Shown piece after piece: positions 7,828-11,327 of a stretch of 11,327 bases of DNA. The notes below the pieces were generated by a model that saw only the letters and a program-made list of their open reading frames with translations, was not told where the DNA came from and made no database searches. The stretch spans positions 1-11,327 of the forward strand of contig DNLZ01000254.1 of the NCBI GenBank assembly GCA_003488325.1. The letters are read 5' to 3'. Position numbers and translations under genes: made by a program. Every line of letters starts with the position of its first letter. Position 1 is the first letter of the stretch. The DNA comes from Planctomycetaceae bacterium (lineage in GTDB: Bacteria > Planctomycetota > Planctomycetia > Pirellulales > UBA1268).

Positions 7828-9298
7828 ACGGGCATGGCGGACGAGCCTCCGTGTCCGGCTCACGCTCTGGAACACGGCGGTCGTGCTCGTGACCACGCTG
7901 GCGACGCTCGTCGTCGTGCGCATCGCCGCCCGGTCCATGCTCTACCGCGAGGCCGACGGCATGCTGCGGGCCGCCGTCATCGAGATCACGTCGGCGCTGC
8001 GCGACAACCATCCCGACATCGACGAGGTGGTCGACGGGATGCGTCGGATGACGGCCAGCCATCAGACGCGCGGCTGGTTCATGCACCTGCTCACCAACGA
8101 CGGGCAGACGGTCTGGAAGAGTGACAATTGTCCCGACGCGATCGCCGACCACCCTCCGAGCAGGCTCGATCGCCGGGAGGTGGTCGCGGACGTCGGCCCC
8201 TACCGGTACGTGCGCCAGTGGATCCGACAGCCGGGGCGGCCCCGCTACCACCTTCGCGTGGGCATGCACACGGGCGTGCTCGACGAGAGTGTGACCGGCC
8301 TGATGCGGCTGCTGGTGCCGATGGGCGTGGTGGTGACGCTGCTGACACCGCTCATCGGCTACCTGCTCGCCGTGCAGGCCACGCGCCCGGTGGGCGATAT
8401 CCTGCGCACGGCCGGCGGGCTCAGGCCCACGCATCTCGAGGACCGACTGCCCGAGCGCGGCACGGGCGACGAGCTCGACCGACTCTCGCACACCATCAAC
8501 CATCTGCTCGACCAGGTGGCGGACCACGTGCAGCGACAGGAGCGGTTCGTGGCCGATGCGGCCCACGAACTGCGTGGACCGCTGGCCGCCATCCAGAGCT
8601 CGCTCGAGGTGGCGGTCGCCGGCGACGGGAACACGGCCGACATCCGCGAGGTTCTCACGGACACGCTGGAGGCCTCCCGCCAGCTGTCGCGGGTCACCAA
8701 CGACCTGCTCCTGCTCGCGGAGCACGCCGGCGACCAGAGGATCGTGCGCAAGGAGACCGTGGACCTCTCGCTGATCGTGCGACAGTCCGTCGCCATGTTC
8801 TCCGGCGTGGCCGGCGAGCAGGGAATCGATCTGGCCGCCGACGCGTCGGCACCGGTGCCCGTGACGGGCGACGCCGCCGGGCTGCGCCGCATCGTGGGAA
8901 ACCTGCTCGACAATGCCCTGCGATTCACCCCGGACGGGGGCCGTGTCACGGCACGCGTGCGGTGCGACGACGGTCACGCGACCCTCGCCGTCGAGGACAC
9001 CGGCGTCGGGCTGGAAGCACACGAGCTCGCGCGCGTCTTCGAACGCTTCTACAAGTCCGACCCCGCCCACAGCCACGGCGACGGCCACCGGAGCGGAGGA
9101 CTCGGGCTGTCGATCTGCAAGTCGCTCGTGGAGATGCTCGACGGCTCGATTCGCATCGCGAGCGCTCCGGGGCGCGGCACGACGGTCACGGTGGTTCTGC
9201 CGGCGGCGCTGCACGCGGCGCAGGTGTCCGTCGACGCGCAGGAGCCCTCCGCCGCGCATTCCGCCGCGCTCGCTTGTACCCCGGCTCCGGTGCGGTAA
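7808..9298 (+). CDS. membrane sensor histidine kinase (HAMP, HisKA, HATPase_c)
   Basis: This 496-residue kinase is partner to the preceding regulator. A basic N-terminus precedes TM1 (~22-39). An extracytoplasmic sensor region of about 130 residues follows with no recognisable fold, then TM2 (~169-190) and a HAMP linker (~192-243). The HisKA dimerisation helix carries the phospho-acceptor H253 in AAHELRGPLAAI. The ATPase domain has the N box GNLLDNALRF (N365, N369), the G1 box EDTGVG (D397) and the G2 box SGGLGLSI (429-436). A low-complexity Ala-rich tail of about 30 residues closes it. The ATG at 7808 (MRWPRSERAW) overlaps the regulator by 20 bp and has GGGG 8 nt upstream. An in-frame ATG at 7763 is possible but would overlap 65 bp. 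Oddity: the residue after HELR is Gly rather than the usual Thr/Asn/Ser, which may weaken phosphatase activity. The sensor resembles the CusS/QseC class only in general layout, so the signal is unknown. Confidence 0.94.
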   Translation: MRWPRSERAWRTSLRVRLTLWNTAVVLVTTLATLVVVRIAARSMLYREADGMLRAAVIEITSALRDNHPDIDEVVDGMRRMTASHQTRGWFMHLLTNDGQTVWKSDNCPDAIADHPPSRLDRREVVADVGPYRYVRQWIRQPGRPRYHLRVGMHTGVLDESVTGLMRLLVPMGVVVTLLTPLIGYLLAVQATRPVGDILRTAGGLRPTHLEDRLPERGTGDELDRLSHTINHLLDQVADHVQRQERFVADAAHELRGPLAAIQSSLEVAVAGDGNTADIREVLTDTLEASRQLSRVTNDLLLLAEHAGDQRIVRKETVDLSLIVRQSVAMFSGVAGEQGIDLAADASAPVPVTGDAAGLRRIVGNLLDNALRFTPDGGRVTARVRCDDGHATLAVEDTGVGLEAHELARVFERFYKSDPAHSHGDGHRSGGLGLSICKSLVEMLDGSIRIASAPGRGTTVTVVLPAALHAAQVSVDAQEPSAAHSAALACTPAPVR

Positions 9299-9306
9299 GT
9301 TCACCA

Positions 9307-9325
9307 CCGGGCCGGGATCGGCCGG
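9307..9325 (+). other. GC-rich hairpin just after the kinase stop codon
   Basis: CCG-GCCG (9307-9314, with one bulged G at 9310) can pair with CGGCCGG (9319-9325) around a GGAT tetraloop, 8 nt after the kinase stop. There is no following T-run, so it is not a standard intrinsic terminator. It could stabilise the mRNA 3' end, or be chance in GC-rich DNA. Confidence 0.2.
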
Positions 9326-9333
9326 AACGCACT

Positions 9334-9357
9334 CAGCAGCGCGCCCAGCAGCGCACC
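9334..9357 (+). repeat. 12-bp tandem duplication (two copies)
   Basis: CAGCAGCGCGCC (9334-9345) is followed directly by CAGCAGCGCACC (9346-9357), differing at one base. It fills part of the 66-bp gap between the kinase and the SCP2-like gene. It is either a small slippage duplication or a short tandem binding site. Confidence 0.5.
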
Positions 9358-9364
9358 TTGCAGG

Positions 9365-9832
9365 ATGATCCGCCGCATGCCGGTCCGCCCACACGCCCAG
9401 CGTCCCGAATTCCTCGGGGGCGGGGGCGACGAGGTCTCAGCCCTCATGGGGAGGGTGATCGAGCGGCTCGACGGCCGGCTCGACGCCGACCAGCGCCGGC
9501 AGCTCGCCGCAGCGATGCCCGCGATCCTGTGGGAGTTTCCCGACACGGGCGCCCGCGTGCAGCTGGTCGCGACCCCAGCCGCGCTGTGCTGCGTCAGCGC
9601 CGGAGACACGCCTTCCCTCGTCGTGCGGATGCCGCTGGGCACGCTCCACGATGCGGCATTCGGCCGCTGTTCGCTGGCCGCCTCGTTCCTCGCCGGACGC
9701 ATCACGGTGCGAGGCATGAGCCCGACCCGCCTCCGTGAGTTCATCCTGCTGGTCGATCCCCTCCTGGAAAGCTTTCGCGAGGCAGCCCGTGAGCACTCCT
9801 CCTCCGCCGCGCCGGCACCGGATGTTTCGTGA
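9365..9832 (+). CDS. small SCP2-like (sterol-carrier-type) domain protein
   Basis: This is a cytoplasmic protein of about 155 residues with no signal peptide or membrane segment. The family call rests on the C-terminal half: a strand-rich stretch with PSLVVRMPLGTL (83-94), then LAASFLAGRITVRGMSP (104-120) and a closing helix. This matches the SCP2 pattern, in which an acceptor strand is followed by 'F-x-x-G-[RK]-[IL]-x-[VI]-x-G'. SCP2 domains hold lipids or other hydrophobic ligands in a tunnel, and bacterial ones are often accessory to enzymes. Here the similarity is moderate, and the N-terminal helix (~23-52) is only roughly like the family. The start is uncertain: ATG 9365 has no proper Shine-Dalgarno, and ATG 9377 has AGGA 11 nt upstream. 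No in-frame start lies further upstream, because the kinase stop is in the same frame. It overlaps the following KARI-like gene, so the two products probably act together. Confidence 0.6.
   Translation: MIRRMPVRPHAQRPEFLGGGGDEVSALMGRVIERLDGRLDADQRRQLAAAMPAILWEFPDTGARVQLVATPAALCCVSAGDTPSLVVRMPLGTLHDAAFGRCSLAASFLAGRITVRGMSPTRLREFILLVDPLLESFREAAREHSSSAAPAPDVS
9779..9782 (+). promoter_or_regulatory. ribosome binding site inside the SCP2-like gene, for the KARI-like gene
   Basis: GAGG ends 6 nt before an in-frame GTG at 9789, inside the 3' end of the SCP2-like frame. The alternative ATG at 9822 has no Shine-Dalgarno. The overlap suggests translational coupling of the two genes. Confidence 0.4.
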
Positions 9833-10790
9833 CGAGCACGCCGACCCGGGGGCGCTGCGCGGCACGACCATCGCGATCCTCGGGTACGGCCTGCTCGGCC
9901 GGCCCCTGGCGCTCAATCTGCGCGACACGCTCGAGGCCCGCGTGCTCGTCGGAAGCGATGACGAGCCCTCGAGCCGGCAGGCACGCGACGACGGTTTTCA
10001 CGTGACGACATTGGCCGAGGCGGCGGCCGAGGCCGACGTCGCGCTCGTGCTCGTGCCGGACGAGGTGCAGCCCGCCGTGCTCGCCCGCATCGCCCCCCGC
10101 CTCCGCGCAAGGACGCTCCTCGTCTTCGCCTCGGGCTACGCGCTCGCCAACGGCCTCGTGGTTCCCGCGACGGATCTCGACGTCGGCCTCTTCGCGCCGC
10201 GCATGGGGGGCGACGCCATTCGCGAGCGCTTCCTGGCGGGACGGGGCTATCTGAGCTACGTCGGCGTCGAGCAGGACGTCACGGGGACCGCGTGGACGCG
10301 GCTCCTGGCGATCGCAGCCGGCGCCGGCTCGCTGCGGCAGGGCGCCCTCGAGATGAGCGCCCGGGAGGAGGCGGTGCTCGACCTCTACGTCGAGCAGGCC
10401 TGCGGACCGTGGCTCGGGGCCGCGATCCTCTCCGCGTTCCACGTCGGTGTCGAAGCGGGGCTCTCGCCGCTCGGACTGCTGCTGGAGATGTATCTCTCGG
10501 GCGAGATGTCGGAAACCTTTTCGCAGATGGCCCGCGACGGCTTCCTCTCGTCGAGCCGCGCCCACGGCTATGCGGCGGCCTTCGGCGGCATGACGCGCAC
10601 GTTCGCGATCGACCGCGAGGGGATGGCGGCGCACATGCGCGAGGTGCTGACGGAGATCGAGAACGGCGGCTTCGCCCGGGCCTTGCAGGACGAGTTCGAG
10701 GCGGGCTATCCGTGCCGCGCGTTCATCGAGCAGGTCATCGGGGAGGACGATCTCCTGTCGCGGACCGAGGCGGCCTTCCGGGCGATGTGA
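9789..10790 (+). CDS. ketol-acid reductoisomerase-like NAD(P)-binding protein, catalytic residues altered
   Basis: The protein is 333 residues, close to class I KARI (IlvC) in length and layout. An N-terminal Rossmann domain has GYGLLG (32-37) and ALNLRDT. ADVALVLVPDEVQPAVL (82-98) matches the KARI block ending in LLPDEVQ. The all-helical C-terminal domain keeps D198 and E202 (DLYVEQ), E233, and serines at 254-256 where KARI has its substrate serine. Three key positions differ: the FAHGF histidine is Ser115, the APK lysine is Arg138, and the second glutamate of the E-x3-E metal motif is Ser237. True acetolactate isomeroreduction is therefore doubtful, and a related reduction or a binding role is more likely. 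The phosphate-binding loop after strand 2 reads VGSDDEPSS, whose acidic residues hint at NADH. GTG 9789 is preferred by Shine-Dalgarno; ATG 9822 (MFRDEH) is equally compatible with the fold. It overlaps the SCP2-like gene. Confidence 0.82.
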   Translation: MSTPPPPRRHRMFRDEHADPGALRGTTIAILGYGLLGRPLALNLRDTLEARVLVGSDDEPSSRQARDDGFHVTTLAEAAAEADVALVLVPDEVQPAVLARIAPRLRARTLLVFASGYALANGLVVPATDLDVGLFAPRMGGDAIRERFLAGRGYLSYVGVEQDVTGTAWTRLLAIAAGAGSLRQGALEMSAREEAVLDLYVEQACGPWLGAAILSAFHVGVEAGLSPLGLLLEMYLSGEMSETFSQMARDGFLSSSRAHGYAAAFGGMTRTFAIDREGMAAHMREVLTEIENGGFARALQDEFEAGYPCRAFIEQVIGEDDLLSRTEAAFRAM

Positions 10791-10807
10791 GACCGTGCCG
10801 CTCGCGA

Positions 10808-11327
10808 TCAGGCGAGCGGGTCGTCCGGCCACGCATGCTTCGGGTAGCGTCGGCGCAACTCCTTGCGGACGACGGGATACGTGGTCGCCCAGAAGCTCGC
10901 GAGATCGTCGGTCACCTGCTGCGGGCGCATGTTGGGCCCGAGCAGGTGGAGCAGCACCCGCACGCGCCCCCCGGCCACACGTGGCGTCTCGCGCACGCCG
11001 AACAGCTCCTGAATACGCACCGCCAGCACCGGCGGCCGGGCCGGGGCCGAGTCGTCGGTCTCGTAGAGCAGGGGTCGCGAGCGACCCGCGACGTCGATCC
11101 GCGCCGGCGCGAGCCGTTCGATCTCGGCGATCCGGGCGGCCCCCACCATCCCGACGATGGGCGTCCACCAGTCCGCCGACGGGATCTCGTCGAGTCCCCG
11201 CAGCCCGTGGCAGACCGACTCGAGCATGCCGCCGAGCGTCAGGTCATCGAGCGGGGGCAGGCCGAGCTCCGGGAGCGCCGACGCGAGCCAGCGGGCCCGC
11301 GCGAGCAGGCTGCCAGCCGCAGCGTCG
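10808..11327 (-). CDS. hrpB: ATP-dependent helicase HrpB, C-terminal part (5' end beyond window)
   Basis: This is the C-terminal ~172 residues of a DEAH/DExH-box helicase of the HrpB type. The frame stays open from the TGA at 10808-10810 to the right edge, so the helicase motifs lie outside the window. The ATG at 11227 is internal: the upstream residues continue the family sequence, with LLARARWLASALPELGLP close to the edge. The HrpB_C domain is recognised by LAVRIQELFGVRETPRVAGG, LLHLLGPNMRPQQVTDDL, SFWATTYPVVRKELRRRYPKHAWPDDP and a terminus right after that block, as in known HrpB proteins. HrpB binds nucleic acid and hydrolyses ATP; its physiological role in most bacteria is poorly defined. 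It is convergent with the KARI-like gene, with only 17 bp between the stops and no visible terminator hairpin. Confidence 0.9.
   Translation of the reverse strand, partial: DAAAGSLLARARWLASALPELGLPPLDDLTLGGMLESVCHGLRGLDEIPSADWWTPIVGMVGAARIAEIERLAPARIDVAGRSRPLLYETDDSAPARPPVLAVRIQELFGVRETPRVAGGRVRVLLHLLGPNMRPQQVTDDLASFWATTYPVVRKELRRRYPKHAWPDDPLA

Noticed and set aside
7781..9738. Long frames of over 500 residues on both strands over the histidine kinase and SCP2-like region
   Set aside because: They are shadows of the histidine kinase gene in other frames, with biased composition and no family motif.
9789..10790. Calling this gene ilvC
   Set aside because: The fold agrees, but the His, Lys and second Glu expected for ketol-acid reductoisomerase catalysis are replaced, and no ilv neighbours are present.
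10791..10807. A bidirectional terminator between the convergent KARI-like and hrpB genes
   Set aside because: The 17-bp gap has no inverted repeat with a T-run on either strand.
9741..11168. A 475-residue minus-strand frame across the KARI-like gene into hrpB
   Set aside because: The KARI-like gene on the plus strand and hrpB in a different minus-strand frame explain this DNA; the product is Arg/Ala-rich without motifs.

Overview
The window is uniformly GC-rich and densely coding. It looks chromosomal and comes from a member of the Planctomycetota (Pirellula-type). The main taxonomic clue is the 5.1-kb gene at 1117-6252. It combines the 'membrane-bound dehydrogenase' propeller and the Pirellula/Verrucomicrobium-type CxxCH heme domain, two families largely confined to the PVC superphylum. 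I saw no RNA gene, insertion sequence, CRISPR array, attachment site or origin.

Layout: a PfkB-family sugar/nucleoside kinase lies on the minus strand (18-920) and is divergent from the rest. A 196-bp divergent intergenic region carries a TATAAT box and leads into a block of six plus-strand genes. (1) The giant exported protein (1117-6252) holds an SGNH-like domain, a beta-propeller, HEAT-like helices, a discoidin-like domain, a blue-copper cupredoxin domain and a c-type heme domain. (2) A YceH/DUF480 winged-helix protein (6325-7095). (3, 4) An OmpR-type response regulator (7156-7827) and its membrane histidine kinase (7808-9298), which overlap by 20 bp. (5) A small SCP2-like lipid-carrier-type protein (9365-9832). 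(6) A ketol-acid-reductoisomerase-like protein (9789-10790), which overlaps gene 5. The window closes with the 3' part of hrpB on the minus strand (10808 to the right edge), convergent with gene 6 across 17 bp.

How the genes may work together: the giant protein appears to be a self-contained extracytoplasmic redox enzyme. A catalytic propeller could pass electrons to the fused copper and heme domains, while discoidin-like and SGNH-like modules may bind or process glycan-like material. Kinase and regulator form one two-component system of unknown signal. The SCP2-like and KARI-like genes are probably translationally coupled. The KARI-like protein has lost key catalytic residues of true ketol-acid reductoisomerase, so it is unlikely to serve branched-chain amino-acid synthesis. 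That pair and the multidomain redox protein are the parts most worth a second look. No link between the two-component system and the redox gene can be shown from sequence alone.
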